From: Rhodospirillaceae bacterium
GTDB taxonomy: Bacteria; Pseudomonadota; Alphaproteobacteria; SHVZ01
Assembly (NCBI GenBank): GCA_016792585.1
Contig: JAEULB010000077.1
Location: forward strand, 1 to 55,737
DNA length: 55,737 bases
Direction of reading: 5' to 3'
Position numbers and translations under genes: made by a program. Shown here one piece after another: positions 19,084 through 29,240 of this stretch (the stretch's first letter is position 1; each line of letters opens with the position of its first letter). The notes below the pieces were generated by a model, which saw only the letters and a program-made list of their open reading frames with translations, had not been told where the DNA came from and ran no database searches.

Positions 19084-20241
19084 CTAGCTCATGATCTGGC
19101 GCGCGATGACCAGCTTCTGGACCTCGCTGGCGCCTTCGTAGATCCGGATCGCCCGGACCTCGCGGTAGAGCCGCTCGACCACGTTGGGGGCGATCACGCC
19201 CTGGCCGCCGAAGAGCTGCACCGCGCCGTCCACGACCCGCTGCGCCGCCTCGGTCGCGAAGAGCTTCGCCATCGCCGCCTCGCGCGTGGTGCGCGCCGCA
19301 CCGGAGTCGCGGGTCCAGGCGGCGCGGTAGATCAGGAGCGCCGCCGCATCGACGTCGACCGCCATGTCGGCGAGCCGCGCCTGGGTCAGCTGCAGGTCGC
19401 CCAAGGTGGCGCCGAACATCTCGCGCGTCCTGGCGCGCTTCAGGCTCTCGTCGAGGGCGCGCCGCGCGAAGCCGAGCGCCGCGGCGCCGACCGACGGCCG
19501 GAACAGGTCGAGCGTCGCCATCACGATCTTGAAGCCCTCGCCAGGCTTGCCGATCATCTGGGAGGCCGGCACGCGGGCGCTGTTGAAGCGGAGCCGCCCG
19601 AGCGGGTGCGGTGCGATCACCTTGTAGCGTTCGCCGATCCAGACGCCCGGCGTTCCCTCGAAGTCGACGACGAAGGCGGACAGCCCCCGCGCCCCCGGCG
19701 CCTCGCCGGTGCGCGCCAGCACGACGTAGTGATCGGCGATGCCGCCGTTGGAGATGTAGGCCTTGTGGCCGTTCAGGATGTAGCTGTCGCCGTCGCGCTC
19801 GGCCGTGGTGATGATCGCCGCCGCGTCCGAGCCCGCCTGGCTCTCGGTCATCGCGAAGGCGGCGATCTTCTTGCCGGCCGCCACGTCGGGGAGGTACTTC
19901 CGCTTGAGTTCCTCGCTGCCGAAGAGCGAGATCGGCCCGGTGCCGAGCCCCTGCATGGCGAAGGCGAAGTCGGCGAGCCCGTCTTTGCGCGCCAGCGTGT
20001 CGCGGATCAGGCAGAGATCGCGCGCCTGGATGGTCTCGTGCACGCCGCCATAGGCCGCCGGCACCGCATGGCGCAGCCAGCCGGCCTGGCCCAGATCGCG
20101 CACCAGCTTCCGGCACGCGTCGTCGACGTCGTCGGTGTGATCGCCCTCGTGCACATTTGCCGCCGCCCAGGCCGAGAGACGCGTCGCGAGATCGCGATGC
20201 CGGGGCTCGAAGAACGGCCAGCCGAGCCAGGACTCGTCCAT
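19084..20241 (-). CDS. Acyl-CoA dehydrogenase of the anthranilate-type operon
   Basis: 385-residue short-form acyl-CoA dehydrogenase with the FAD motifs [13 protein letters not shown] and [14 protein letters not shown]. The C-terminal signature [20 protein letters not shown] holds a Glu at about residue 369, in the position used by several family members as catalytic base. It lies between the crotonase gene (4-base gap) and the CoA ligase gene (about 20 bases). In the pathway it would oxidise or reduce a ring-derived or ring-opened CoA thioester during dearomatised-ring degradation; the exact step is not assigned. Confidence 0.9.
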   Translation of the reverse strand: MDESWLGWPFFEPRHRDLATRLSAWAAANVHEGDHTDDVDDACRKLVRDLGQAGWLRHAVPAAYGGVHETIQARDLCLIRDTLARKDGLADFAFAMQGLGTGPISLFGSEELKRKYLPDVAAGKKIAAFAMTESQAGSDAAAIITTAERDGDSYILNGHKAYISNGGIADHYVVLARTGEAPGARGLSAFVVDFEGTPGVWIGERYKVIAPHPLGRLRFNSARVPASQMIGKPGEGFKIVMATLDLFRPSVGAAALGFARRALDESLKRARTREMFGATLGDLQLTQARLADMAVDVDAAALLIYRAAWTRDSGAARTTREAAMAKLFATEAAQRVVDGAVQLFGGQGVIAPNVVERLYREVRAIRIYEGASEVQKLVIARQIMS

Positions 20242-20244
20242 CCT

Positions 20245-21057
20245 TCAGCTGCCCTCGAATACCGGCTTCGCCTTGGCGACGAAGGCATCGTAGGCTCGCT
20301 TGAAGTCGCCGGTCGCCATGCAGAGGGCCTGCGCCTCGGCCTCGACGTCGATGGCCATGTCGACCGGCATGTCCCATTCCATGTGCATCTGTCGCTTGGT
20401 GATGCCATGGGCGAAGGTCGGTCCGGCGGCCAGGCTTTCGGCGAAGCTGGTCGCCTCGACCAGTACGGCATCGGGCTCCACCAGCCTGTTGTAGAAACCC
20501 CAGCGTTCGGCCTCGGGTCCTTCCATCAGGCGGCCGGTGTAGAGCAGCTCGGAGGCCCGCCCCTGGCCGATGATGCGCGGCAGGATCGCGCAGGCGCCCA
20601 TGTCGCAGCCGGCAAGCCCGACGCGCACGAACAGGAATCCTACCTTGCTCCGCGCCGTGCCGATGCGGATGTCGGAGGCCATCGCCAGGATCGCACCGGC
20701 GCCGACGCAGATGCCGTCGATGCCGGCCACGATCGGCTGCGGGCAGGCGCGCATCGCCTTGACCAGGTCGCCGGTCATCGTCGTGAAGGCGAGCAGGCCC
20801 GGCATGTCCATCCTGGTCAGCGGGCCGATGATCTCGTGCACGTCGCCGCCGGAGCAGAAATTGCCGCCGGAGCCGGTCAGCACGACGACCTTGATGTCCT
20901 CGGCGGTCTTGAGGGACCGGAACAGGTCGCGGAGTTCGGCGTAGCTCTCGAAGGTCAGCGGGTTCTTGCGGTCGGGCCGGTCGAGCGTGATGGTCGCGAC
21001 CTTGCCGCGCGATTCCCAGCGGAAATGCGTCGCCTTGTAGTCGGCAAGCTTCGTCAC
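20245..21057 (-). CDS. Crotonase-fold protein lacking both canonical hydratase glutamates
   Basis: 270-residue enoyl-CoA hydratase/isomerase superfamily member. The oxyanion-hole segment [12 protein letters not shown] (residues 65-76) is intact. However, the usual GGGCE motif reads GAGAI (Ile123) and the usual PE motif reads LF (Phe143), so both glutamates that activate water in hydratases are replaced. Asp152 in [16 protein letters not shown] is a possible alternative catalytic residue. This suggests isomerase, hydrolase or ring-cleaving chemistry rather than simple hydration. The start is GTG at 21055-21057, overlapping the SDR stop as GTGA. It sits in the anthranilate-type operon. Confidence 0.9.
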   Translation of the reverse strand: MTKLADYKATHFRWESRGKVATITLDRPDRKNPLTFESYAELRDLFRSLKTAEDIKVVVLTGSGGNFCSGGDVHEIIGPLTRMDMPGLLAFTTMTGDLVKAMRACPQPIVAGIDGICVGAGAILAMASDIRIGTARSKVGFLFVRVGLAGCDMGACAILPRIIGQGRASELLYTGRLMEGPEAERWGFYNRLVEPDAVLVEATSFAESLAAGPTFAHGITKRQMHMEWDMPVDMAIDVEAEAQALCMATGDFKRAYDAFVAKAKPVFEGS

Positions 21058-21815
21058 ATGATCTCCCCGCCGGACAGCGAGATCGCCTGTCCGGTCACGC
21101 TTTCGCTGCCCGGCTTCACCAGCCAGAGCACGGCCGCCGCCACCTCTTCCGGGCGGATCAGACGACCTTGCGGATTGTACTGGGTCAGCGAGGCCTCGGC
21201 GAAGGCCTCGTCCTTGCCGGTCTTGGCGACGATCGCCTTGACCGCCTCCGAGACGATGTCGGTGTCGGTGTAGCCCGGGCAGACCGCGTTCACGGTGACG
21301 CCGGCCTTGACCACCTCCATCGCCAGCGAGCGTGTCAGCCCCAGCAGCCCGTGCTTGGACGCCGCATAGGCCGCGACATAGGCGTAGCCCTTCTGGCTGG
21401 TGGTCGAGCCGATGTTGACGATGCGCCCCCATTTGCGCTCGACCATTCCCGGCACGACCGCCTTGCACCACAGGAACGCGCCGGTGAGGTTCACGCGCAG
21501 CAGCCGGTCCCACATCTCGAGCGAGGTCTTGTGGACCAGGGCGGTCTCGACCACGCCGGCATTGTTGACCAGCACGTCGACCGGGCCGTTCTTCTCGACC
21601 GCTTCCTGATGCGCCTTCTCGATCGCCTTCGGGTCCGACACGTCGGCCGCGATTGCGACCGCCTTCAGCCTCTTCTCCGCCTCGACGAGCCGCCCTTTGT
21701 CGCGCCCGACGATGGTGAGCCGCATTCCTTCTCCCGCCAGCGCCTCGGCAATGGCGAGCCCGATGCCGCGTCCACCACCGGTGACGAGGGCGTGGCGGGA
21801 TTCAGGAGTTTTCAT
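21054..21815 (-). CDS. Short-chain dehydrogenase/reductase of the anthranilate-type operon
   Basis: 253-residue classical SDR with cofactor motif [18 protein letters not shown] (residues about 9-26), NNAGVVE, and the catalytic Tyr/Lys in [11 protein letters not shown] after the Ser in NIGSTTSQ. The role is probably oxidation or reduction of a hydroxy/keto group on a cyclohexene-CoA or ring-opened intermediate. The ATG at 21813-21815 lies inside the last 14 bases of the DUF2971 gene, and no Shine-Dalgarno sequence is visible upstream. Translation may therefore depend on coupling to DUF2971 or on the upstream junction having been altered by insertion of that gene. Confidence 0.9.
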   Translation of the reverse strand: MKTPESRHALVTGGGRGIGLAIAEALAGEGMRLTIVGRDKGRLVEAEKRLKAVAIAADVSDPKAIEKAHQEAVEKNGPVDVLVNNAGVVETALVHKTSLEMWDRLLRVNLTGAFLWCKAVVPGMVERKWGRIVNIGSTTSQKGYAYVAAYAASKHGLLGLTRSLAMEVVKAGVTVNAVCPGYTDTDIVSEAVKAIVAKTGKDEAFAEASLTQYNPQGRLIRPEEVAAAVLWLVKPGSESVTGQAISLSGGEIM

Positions 21816-22737
21816 GTCGCTGCGACAAGGAGCGAAAGGGAATTCCAGATCGGCTGATCTCAAAATTGAGACCATATCTCTCTTTGATCATTTCGAGAGA
21901 CTGCTTAACTAAAAAGGCGTCCAAGTCACTCATTGGACCGATTGAGACCCAATCAATCAACGAGAGGATGTTGTCGCCCTCACCAATCTTCACGAAGGGC
22001 ACAATCATGCCCGAGCGCGCCCTGAATTCTATTGGCAATGCCGGCCCGATCGTTGGCCTTCTGTAGAGCAGTCGCCACTCGTACTCTTCGACGAACCCGC
22101 CGTGCTTGCAGCGGAATTTTAGAAGATCCAGAACACCATCCAGAATGCTCGACCACACGTCGCCATTAGCTTTCTGAAGCTCGGGCCCATCCTCTCCCTG
22201 AAAGGATTGCTCTAACGCGCCGCTAATAACTGCGTCGGGAGAGTATTTCTTGAGGTCCTCATCTTCGACGTCGACGTACCACATCCGATTTAGGGAAAGC
22301 CCTGGTAGCGAGATTTTTTCTAGGCCTCTCCGGTTAAATCCAACCGCCACCCCTTTCCCATACCCTCTCCATTGGCTCAACTGAACTGCCAGCAAGCAAA
22401 AGCAAGTTGCGAACGCGTTAAATTCAGGCGCCCTCCAGTGCTCTATGTGTTTTTTGTAGAGATGCTCTAGCACCTCGCCAGATACGGAATGCCGCTTCAG
22501 CTTATTGAGAAGCAGGCCCACCACGTGTCGATGTCCGGTCACCAGTTCAGAGTGGTCGTTCATGTAACCCAAGTTGGTCGCATAAAAGCAGTGCTTCTCG
22601 AGGATTCCGAGAAAGCCATCCATCGAAGTGAAGTGCCAAATTTTATCGGTAGTCTCTTTCTGCGCGGGATCGTCGCCATCGATGGCATTCAAAGATTGCT
22701 TAATCCGCTCAAGGAAACTTTCGGCCAAATGGCTCAT
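21802..22737 (-). CDS. DUF2971 protein inserted in the catabolic operon
   Basis: 311-residue protein matching the DUF2971 pattern: [14 protein letters not shown] (34-47), a central LGYMNDHSE (56-64), then [24 protein letters not shown] (split around residues 112-135) and [10 protein letters not shown] near 225. The biochemical function of the family is not established. Base composition differs from all neighbours: two sampled lines give about 48% and 55% GC against roughly 65-70% in flanking genes, with many AT-ending codons. It begins 11 bases after the monooxygenase/reductase stop with GGCGGGGACACA before its ATG, and overlaps the SDR start, so it looks like a recently acquired gene placed neatly inside an operon. 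Confidence 0.85.
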   Translation of the reverse strand: MSHLAESFLERIKQSLNAIDGDDPAQKETTDKIWHFTSMDGFLGILEKHCFYATNLGYMNDHSELVTGHRHVVGLLLNKLKRHSVSGEVLEHLYKKHIEHWRAPEFNAFATCFCLLAVQLSQWRGYGKGVAVGFNRRGLEKISLPGLSLNRMWYVDVEDEDLKKYSPDAVISGALEQSFQGEDGPELQKANGDVWSSILDGVLDLLKFRCKHGGFVEEYEWRLLYRRPTIGPALPIEFRARSGMIVPFVKIGEGDNILSLIDWVSIGPMSDLDAFLVKQSLEMIKERYGLNFEISRSGIPFRSLSQRHENS

Positions 22738-22748
22738 TGTGTCCCCGC

Positions 22749-25046
22749 CTACACGCTCGCCGCCGTCTCGGCCGCCATCTCGGCGGCGCGGCGGAGGTTG
22801 CGCTCGAACTGGTCCTTGCCGGCGGCGTATTGCACCGGCCAGGACTGGTCGGAAGCGGCCTGCTTCACCGCCTCGTGCAGCGCCCAGTAGGGATCGGCCA
22901 GATGCGCGCGGGCGAGCGCCACCAGGTCGGCGCGGCCGGAGGCCACGATCGAGTTCACGTGATCGGCCTCGAAGATGTTGCCGACGGCCATGGTGGCGAT
23001 CCCGACCTCGTTCCGGATGCGGTCGGAGTACGGCGTCTGGAACATGCGGCCATAAACGGGCTTCGCGCTCGTCGAGGTCTGGCCGGCGGAGACGTCGATC
23101 AGGTCAGCACCGGCCTCCTTGAAGGCGCGGGCGATCTCGACCGCGTCGTCGCCGTCGTTGCCGCCTTCGACCCAGTCGGTCGCGGAGATGCGGACGGACA
23201 TCGGCTTGTTCGCCGGCCACGCCCGGCGCATCGCGGCGAAGACCTCGAGCGGATAACGGAGCCGGTTGGCGAGCGAGCCGCCATACTCGTCGGTGCGATG
23301 GTTCGTCAGCGGCGTGAGGAAGCTCGACAGCAGGTAGCCGTGGGCGGCGTGCAGCTCGACCATGTCGAAGCCGGCCTCCAGCGCGCGCTCGGTCGCTTGG
23401 GCAAACTCCGCCTTCACCCGGTCCATGTCGGCTCGGTCCATCGCCTTCGGCACCTGGTTCGCCGGCGACCACGGGATCGCCGATGCCGCGATCAGCGGCC
23501 AGCCGCCCGAGGGCAGCGGCTCGTTGTCGCCCTCCCAGGAAAGCTTGGTGGCCCCCTTCGGTCCCGCGTGACCGAGTTGCAGACAGATCCGGGCCCCCGA
23601 TCCCGCATGCACGAAGTCGGTGATGCGCTTCCACGCGGCGACGTGCCCGTCCTTGTACAGGCCGGTGCAGCCGGGCGAGATGCGGCCGTCGCGGGCGACG
23701 TCGGTCATCTCGGTAAAGACGAGCCCTGCCCCGCCCTGGGCGCGGGACCCCAGATGCACCAGGTGGAAATCGTTCGGCGTGCCGTCCTCGGCCGAGTACA
23801 TGCACATCGGCGAGACCACCACGCGGTTCTTGATCCAGAGGCCGCGGAGCTTGAACGGCATGAACATCGGCGGGCCGGCGCGCTCGGCACCGGTCGCGCT
23901 GCGTGCCACCCAGCGCTCGACCTTGTCGACGAAACGGCGGTCGCGGAGCTTCAGGTTTTCGTGCCCGATCCGCTGGCTTCGGGTCAGCAGGCTGTAGGCG
24001 AACTGCATCGGTTCGAGCCTGGCGTAGCGCTTCACGTTCTCGAACCATTCGGTCGAGTTGCGGGCGGCGCTCTGAATGCGGAGCACCTCGATCCGCCGCT
24101 CGGTCTCGTAGGCGGTCAGCGCCGCGGTCAGGTCGTGCGACCCCCGCAGATACTTGGAGAGCGCGATCGCGTCCTCCAGCGCCAGCTTGGTGCCCGAGCC
24201 GATGGAGAAATGTGCCGTGTGCGCGGCATCGCCCATCAGCACCAGGTTGTCGTGGCTCCAGCGCTGGTTCGAGACCCGGATGAAGTTGATCCAGGGCGAT
24301 GCCATGTGGTGTGCGTTGCTGACCAGCTTGTGGCCGCCGAGCCACTTCGCGAACAGGGCCTCGCCGAAGGCGCAGGTGGCATCCGCGTCGGCCCCTTCCA
24401 GGCCCGACTTCGCCCAGGTCTCCTCGTCGGTCTCGATGATGAAGGTCGAGGTCTCGTCGTCGAATCGGTAGCAATGCGCCTGGAACCAGCCGTGCTCTGT
24501 TTCCTGGAAGATGAAGGTGAAGGCGTCGAAGACCTTCTTCGTGCCGAGCCAGACGTATTTGCACTTCCGACGGTCGAGATCGGGCCGGAACACATCGGCA
24601 TGTGCCGTCCGGATCCGGCTGTTGAGGCCGTCGGATGCCACGATCAGGTCGGCGTTCGCCCAGGGCGAGAGATCGGAGACGTCGGTCTCGAAGAGGAGCT
24701 CGACCTCGAGTTCCTCGGCCCGCTTCTGCAGGATGTTGAGGAGGCGCTTGCGTCCGATGCCGCAGAATCCGTGGCCCGTCGAGGTCACCACCTCGCCCTT
24801 GAAGTGGACGTCGATGTCGTCCCAATGGGCGAAGGTGCCGGTGATCTCGCGCCAGCTCGGCTCGTCCGCGGCCTTGAGATGCGCCTGGGTCTGGTCGGAG
24901 AAGACCACCCCCCAGCCGAAGGTGTCGTAGGGGCGGTTGCGCTCGACCACGGTCACCCGGTGCCGGGGATCGGCACGCTTCATCAGGATCGCGAAGTAGA
25001 GGCCGGCGGGGCCGCCGCCGATGCAGACGATGCGCAAGGGGCTCAC
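22749..25046 (-). CDS. 2-aminobenzoyl-CoA monooxygenase/reductase (fused flavin monooxygenase and OYE)
   Basis: 765-residue fusion. Residues 1-390 are an aromatic-ring flavin monooxygenase: [11 protein letters not shown] (10-20), the DG motif VASDGLNSR (136-144) and the GD motif [16 protein letters not shown] (270-285). Residues 395-740 are an Old Yellow Enzyme-type flavin/NAD(P)H reductase with [19 protein letters not shown] (566-584) and DEYGGS. This architecture is known from 2-aminobenzoyl-CoA monooxygenase/reductase of Azoarcus evansii, which hydroxylates and then reduces the ring to 2-amino-5-oxocyclohex-1-enecarboxyl-CoA, and from annotated salicylyl-CoA 5-hydroxylases. The adjoining CoA ligase, SDR and acyl-CoA enzymes favour the aminobenzoate route. 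Confidence 0.9.
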   Translation of the reverse strand: MSPLRIVCIGGGPAGLYFAILMKRADPRHRVTVVERNRPYDTFGWGVVFSDQTQAHLKAADEPSWREITGTFAHWDDIDVHFKGEVVTSTGHGFCGIGRKRLLNILQKRAEELEVELLFETDVSDLSPWANADLIVASDGLNSRIRTAHADVFRPDLDRRKCKYVWLGTKKVFDAFTFIFQETEHGWFQAHCYRFDDETSTFIIETDEETWAKSGLEGADADATCAFGEALFAKWLGGHKLVSNAHHMASPWINFIRVSNQRWSHDNLVLMGDAAHTAHFSIGSGTKLALEDAIALSKYLRGSHDLTAALTAYETERRIEVLRIQSAARNSTEWFENVKRYARLEPMQFAYSLLTRSQRIGHENLKLRDRRFVDKVERWVARSATGAERAGPPMFMPFKLRGLWIKNRVVVSPMCMYSAEDGTPNDFHLVHLGSRAQGGAGLVFTEMTDVARDGRISPGCTGLYKDGHVAAWKRITDFVHAGSGARICLQLGHAGPKGATKLSWEGDNEPLPSGGWPLIAASAIPWSPANQVPKAMDRADMDRVKAEFAQATERALEAGFDMVELHAAHGYLLSSFLTPLTNHRTDEYGGSLANRLRYPLEVFAAMRRAWPANKPMSVRISATDWVEGGNDGDDAVEIARAFKEAGADLIDVSAGQTSTSAKPVYGRMFQTPYSDRIRNEVGIATMAVGNIFEADHVNSIVASGRADLVALARAHLADPYWALHEAVKQAASDQSWPVQYAAGKDQFERNLRRAAEMAAETAASV

Positions 25047-25081
25047 CCCTCCTTTCGAGGGATGAGCCTAACCTCTGGCGG

Positions 25082-27160
25082 CTAGAAGGTGAAACGCGTC
25101 AATGGGACCTGGCTGCCGTTGGGCAGCGTCATGGTCGCGGTCGTGGTCGACGAGAACTGGATCGTGACCGTCCCGCTGGTGGACGACGAGGTGGGTCCGG
25201 TGAAGCTGCTGGAGGTGAAAAAGCTCCCGCCCGAATAGGTGGACAGCGTCCCGGTGAAGGTCGTCGCCGACGTCATGGCACCGCTCGCCACGTACCAGAT
25301 CGCCTGCCCGGTCGAGCTGTACATGTAGAAGCTGACGTACATCGTCGAGTTCTGGGCCTCGATGAAGAAGCCCCGTCCCGGCTCGCTGGCGTTCCACCAC
25401 CAGCCGGTCTGCGGGTATCCGGACGCGGTGCTGATCGCCGACCCGTTCGTGATGAAGTCGAACCGCGTGATCGAGTGGCCGGAATCCCAGCCGGTCGACG
25501 AGGTCCAGAAATAGATCGTCCCGGTGCGGTCGTTGCTGAAGTTGATTTGGACCCAGCCGGGCGTGCCGGTCGCGGTTGCGGCCTGGTAGCTCCCCGACAA
25601 GGTCTGGCCGCCGCTGTACTGCTGCATGGAGGCGAAGTAGGAGCTCGACGAGCTCATTGCGGTGGGGCCTGACACGTACCAGACCGGCGTCCCGTCCGAG
25701 GCGTAGGAGTAGAAGGCGAAGAAGACGTTGCTGCCGCTGACTTCCAGCGAGTAGCCGCGGCCGGACTCGGTCGTGCTCCACCACCAGCCGCTCTCGGGCA
25801 GTGGTGTCGAGGCGCCGCTTCGGAACCGGGCGATGGCGGACGCGGTCTGGTTGAAACGCCTGGCGTTGTCGGCCGAATTCGACAGGCTGCGGTCGATGCC
25901 GGTCGCAAGCCCGTTGTAGGTGACATTCGGGTTGCTGAAATAGCCGACCGTGGGGCACGAGATCCCGAGCGCGGTGCACTTGTCGGAGTACGACATGATC
26001 GTCCGGAAGCGATTGGTCGTATCGACGTAGCCGTAGGCATAGACGTTCGAGGTCGCCTCCGGCTGGACGTAGCGGTCGTGGTAGGCGCCGATGTTGTGGC
26101 CGGTCTCGTGCGCGAAGGTATAGCCCGAGGTCATGCAGGAGCGCTGGGTGACCTGAAAGCCATAGGCCGGATTGCCGTTGTAGACCCAGGCGATGCCGCA
26201 GGCGTCGTAGAGATCCTCGACGATGAGCGCGACCAGGTCGGCGTTGTTGGCGGTCCGGAGCGTGTGGATCGTGTCCATCACGCCGTCGCTGTTGGTGGTG
26301 AACTTGGTGAGGATGTTCGTCGAGGTGGTGTAGGTGCCCTCGGTGTAGGAGATCTGGCCGGAGCCGACCAGGCTCAGCTGGACGTTGACGCCGCTGTTGG
26401 TGAAGGCGGTATTGGTCGCGGAGATGGCGAGCTGGATCTCGCTCGAGATGTTCGAACTCGCAGCCGCGGCCGCCGAGGTATAGGCGACATAGACGTTGAC
26501 CGTGGTGTTGGCGGCGGAGGCGATGGCGCGGGCGATCGGGGGCGGCGCATGCTGGTGCCTGCCGGCTCCGGCAGGCGCGATCATCATCGACGGCGCGTCG
26601 CCTTCGCTGCCGACCGGCGTCCCGGATGGCGGTTTGTGCTTTTCCGCCACGTGGTGATGGGTCGGGAATGCCTCGGTGTCGATCTCGGCGATCGTGTGGA
26701 GGGCGCCGGCGACCGTCCGGATCTCGATCATGCGCGTGCCGTCGAAGACCTGCCCGGTGACGCTGGCGCCATCGACGACGAGCACGGCCGCGTGGCCTGG
26801 CTGGCCGGCGACATGCCCGGTCCAGATCGTCTTTCCATCGGCGGCGCGCTCGACCGACTTGCCAACCAGGGAAATCGAGAGGTCGGTGAAGACCGGCAGC
26901 TCGACCGACAGCGGCTTGGTCGCCGCTTTCGCGCCAGCCATCATCGGCGCATCCGGCATCACGCGGGCGGCGAGGTAGTCGGTATCGACGACCGCCGTCC
27001 GCGAGCGCTTCACCGTCGCCGGGAAGGTCGGCGGGCGGGCGTCGCGGGCGATCGCGGCGGCCGCCGGCGGGACATCGCGGAACAATCCGTCGGCGAGACC
27101 TTCGACGGAGATAACCAGGATCGCCGCGATGAGCGCGGCACCGAGAAACGACCGACGCAT
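25082..27160 (-). CDS. Secreted metzincin metalloprotease with two C-terminal GWWW domains
   Basis: 692-residue exported protein. A signal peptide occupies residues 1-23 and a propeptide-like region runs to about 215. The reprolysin-like catalytic domain has the zinc site HETGHNIGAYHD (His351, Glu352, His355, His361) and the metzincin Met-turn TIMSY (Met389). Two related beta-rich repeats follow at about 458-572 and 586-692, each opening with GWWW, then ExGRGY/F, FYxY and WYV. Two Cys pairs flank the active site. It is a close paralogue of the next gene upstream (27224-29221) and lies 35 bases before the monooxygenase/reductase gene. Substrate unknown. Confidence 0.88.
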   Translation of the reverse strand: MRRSFLGAALIAAILVISVEGLADGLFRDVPPAAAAIARDARPPTFPATVKRSRTAVVDTDYLAARVMPDAPMMAGAKAATKPLSVELPVFTDLSISLVGKSVERAADGKTIWTGHVAGQPGHAAVLVVDGASVTGQVFDGTRMIEIRTVAGALHTIAEIDTEAFPTHHHVAEKHKPPSGTPVGSEGDAPSMMIAPAGAGRHQHAPPPIARAIASAANTTVNVYVAYTSAAAAASSNISSEIQLAISATNTAFTNSGVNVQLSLVGSGQISYTEGTYTTSTNILTKFTTNSDGVMDTIHTLRTANNADLVALIVEDLYDACGIAWVYNGNPAYGFQVTQRSCMTSGYTFAHETGHNIGAYHDRYVQPEATSNVYAYGYVDTTNRFRTIMSYSDKCTALGISCPTVGYFSNPNVTYNGLATGIDRSLSNSADNARRFNQTASAIARFRSGASTPLPESGWWWSTTESGRGYSLEVSGSNVFFAFYSYASDGTPVWYVSGPTAMSSSSSYFASMQQYSGGQTLSGSYQAATATGTPGWVQINFSNDRTGTIYFWTSSTGWDSGHSITRFDFITNGSAISTASGYPQTGWWWNASEPGRGFFIEAQNSTMYVSFYMYSSTGQAIWYVASGAMTSATTFTGTLSTYSGGSFFTSSSFTGPTSSSTSGTVTIQFSSTTTATMTLPNGSQVPLTRFTF

Positions 27161-27223
27161 ACACTTCCCCCGACTAAGCCACCCGGGAGAAGTATAGAGA
27201 GCGCCGACCGCTAAGGAAATTAC

Positions 27224-29221
27224 CTAGAACGCGAAGCGGCTGAGGGGCACCTGGCTGCCGTTCGGCAGGGTCAGCACGGCCGAAGCGCCGGAGGCGAACT
27301 GGATCGTGACCATGCCGATGTTGCTCGATCCGTTCGGTGCACGGAACGCCGACGTCAGCGTGCTGCCGCCCGAATACTCCTGCAGCGTCCCCTGGAAGAC
27401 GTTGGGCGAGGCCATCACGCCGGAGGCGATGTACCAGACCGCCTGCCCCGCGGCGTTGTACATGTAGAAGCTGACGAACATCGAGGTGTTCTGCGCCTCG
27501 ATGAAGTAGCCGCGGCCGGCCTCGCCGGCGTTCCACCACCAGCCCGTCTGCGGGTAGCCCGGCGCCGGTCCGCCGACCGATCCGTTGGTGATGAAGTCGA
27601 AGCGGTCGATCGAGATGCCGTTGCCGCCGGGGAAGACGACGTAGGCGGTGGTCTCGGAGGTGAAATAGATCTGCAGGGTGCCGGCGGAGCCGATCACGTT
27701 CGCCGGCTTGTAGCTGCCGTTCAGCGTCTGCCCGCCCGAATACTGCTGCAGGTCGCCGACATAGGTCTGCTTGTTGTCCTTGAGCTGGCCCGAGGAAACG
27801 TACCAGAGCGCGGTGCCGTCGGCGGCGTAGGAGTACGCGGCGAAGAACAGCGCGTTGCCCTGGATCTCGATCGAATAGCCGCGCCCGGCCTCGCTCGCGT
27901 TCCACCACCAGCCGCTCGCCGGAGTCGGCGTCGCCACGGTGCCGTTGCGGAAGGCCGAGATCGCGGCCCGCGTCTCGGTCAGGCGCCGGGCATTGTAGGC
28001 CGCCTGTGTCGACCAGGGGTTCACGCCGAGGGGCACGCCAGCGTAGCTGAGATAGGGGGAGCTGAAGAACGGAACGCGCGCGCAGCTGAATCCCTGGGCC
28101 CGGCACTTGTCGTCATAGGCCATGATCGTCCGAATGCGGGCTGACGTATCGACATAGCCGTAATTGTAGGCGCTCGGCGAGGCGTCGCTGGTGACGTAGC
28201 GGTCGTGCTCGGCGCCCATGTTGTGCCCAAGCTCATGAACGAAGCTGTAGTTGCTGGTGGCGCAGCTCCGCGTCACCACCGAGAAGGCATATTGCGGATA
28301 ACCGTTGTAGAGCCAGGCGAGGCCGCAGTATTCGGACCGCTCGGTGAAATAGACGACGAGATCGGCGTTGAGGCTGCTGCGCAGCGAGTGGACCGTGTCC
28401 AGGCGGCCATCCGAGGTTCCCGTCAGGTCGTTGAGGATCGTCTCGTAGCCGCGCGCGGACTCGTCGTAGCCGCTGACCCGCTGCGAGCCGACAAGGTTGA
28501 GCGTGATCGGGATGCCGGAATTGGCGAAGACGGTGTTCGAGGTCGAGACCGCGAGGCGGATCTCGCTGCCGATGTCGGCGCTCGCCGCGGCCGACCGGTC
28601 GCCGTAGACGACGAGCACGTTGAGCGTGGTGTTGCCGTCGGCCGCCGCTCGCGGTGCGTCCGGCGCAGGCGCCGGAACGAACGCGGGTGCCTGGCCCGGC
28701 GCCTTCACCGCATCGCCTTCCTTCGGGAAGGCCGACTGGTCGATCTCGTTGATCCGGTGCATGCCGAGCAGGATCGGCCGGATCTCGATGGTCATCGTGC
28801 CGACCGTGATCTGGCCGGTGATCATGCCGTCCTTGATGATCAGGGTCGCAGCGCTGACCGGCGCGCCGGTCACGCGGCCGGTCCAGACCGTGCTGCCGTC
28901 GACAGTCGCCTCGACCTGTTCGCCGTCAAGGTTGAGCACGATGTCGGGAAAGAGCGGCAGCAGGATCGGCAGCAGCTTCGCCGCCAGTTTCTGGCCGGCA
29001 GGGATCGCCATATCGGGCATCACGTTCCGGGCAAGGTATCCGGCGTCGATCATCGCGACGCGAGAGCGCTTCACCGTGCCGGCGACCGCCGGCCGGGCGC
29101 TATCGGACAGCGCGCGCGCGGAAGGAACGTCGAGGAACAGCCCTTGGGCGTGTGCCGTGACGGGTATCAGCAGGAGGGCGACTAGGAGCACGAACCAGCG
29201 GATGCAGCTCATGCCCCTCAT
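27224..29221 (-). CDS. Secreted metzincin metalloprotease, tandem paralogue
   Basis: About 665 residues with the same plan as its neighbour. After the signal peptide (ends near VTAHA, residue 25) comes the shared pro-region signature TVKRSR.A and VMPD. The zinc site is HELGHNMGAEHD (His329, His333, His339), the Met-turn TIMAY (Met367), and C-terminal GWWW repeats lie at about 437-550 and 565-665. Two starts are possible: 29221 and 29212; GAGGGG lies too close to the second to be ideal, so 29221 is listed with moderate confidence. The gene begins 19 bases after the tryptophan dioxygenase stop, suggesting co-transcription. Confidence 0.87.
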   Translation of the reverse strand: MRGMSCIRWFVLLVALLLIPVTAHAQGLFLDVPSARALSDSARPAVAGTVKRSRVAMIDAGYLARNVMPDMAIPAGQKLAAKLLPILLPLFPDIVLNLDGEQVEATVDGSTVWTGRVTGAPVSAATLIIKDGMITGQITVGTMTIEIRPILLGMHRINEIDQSAFPKEGDAVKAPGQAPAFVPAPAPDAPRAAADGNTTLNVLVVYGDRSAAASADIGSEIRLAVSTSNTVFANSGIPITLNLVGSQRVSGYDESARGYETILNDLTGTSDGRLDTVHSLRSSLNADLVVYFTERSEYCGLAWLYNGYPQYAFSVVTRSCATSNYSFVHELGHNMGAEHDRYVTSDASPSAYNYGYVDTSARIRTIMAYDDKCRAQGFSCARVPFFSSPYLSYAGVPLGVNPWSTQAAYNARRLTETRAAISAFRNGTVATPTPASGWWWNASEAGRGYSIEIQGNALFFAAYSYAADGTALWYVSSGQLKDNKQTYVGDLQQYSGGQTLNGSYKPANVIGSAGTLQIYFTSETTAYVVFPGGNGISIDRFDFITNGSVGGPAPGYPQTGWWWNAGEAGRGYFIEAQNTSMFVSFYMYNAAGQAVWYIASGVMASPNVFQGTLQEYSGGSTLTSAFRAPNGSSNIGMVTIQFASGASAVLTLPNGSQVPLSRFAF

Positions 29222-29240
29222 TGTACCAAAGCCACGGCCC

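Noticed and set aside
19606..21273. Long plus-strand frame antisense to the acyl-CoA dehydrogenase, crotonase and SDR genes
   Set aside because: Composition is typical of a shadow frame, and three real overlapping genes explain the region.
22737..25085. A very long plus-strand open frame antisense to the monooxygenase/reductase gene (782 codons)
   Set aside because: High-GC coding DNA commonly leaves the opposite frame open. The translation is Arg/His/Gly-rich with no recognisable domain, while the minus strand encodes a clear two-domain flavoprotein.
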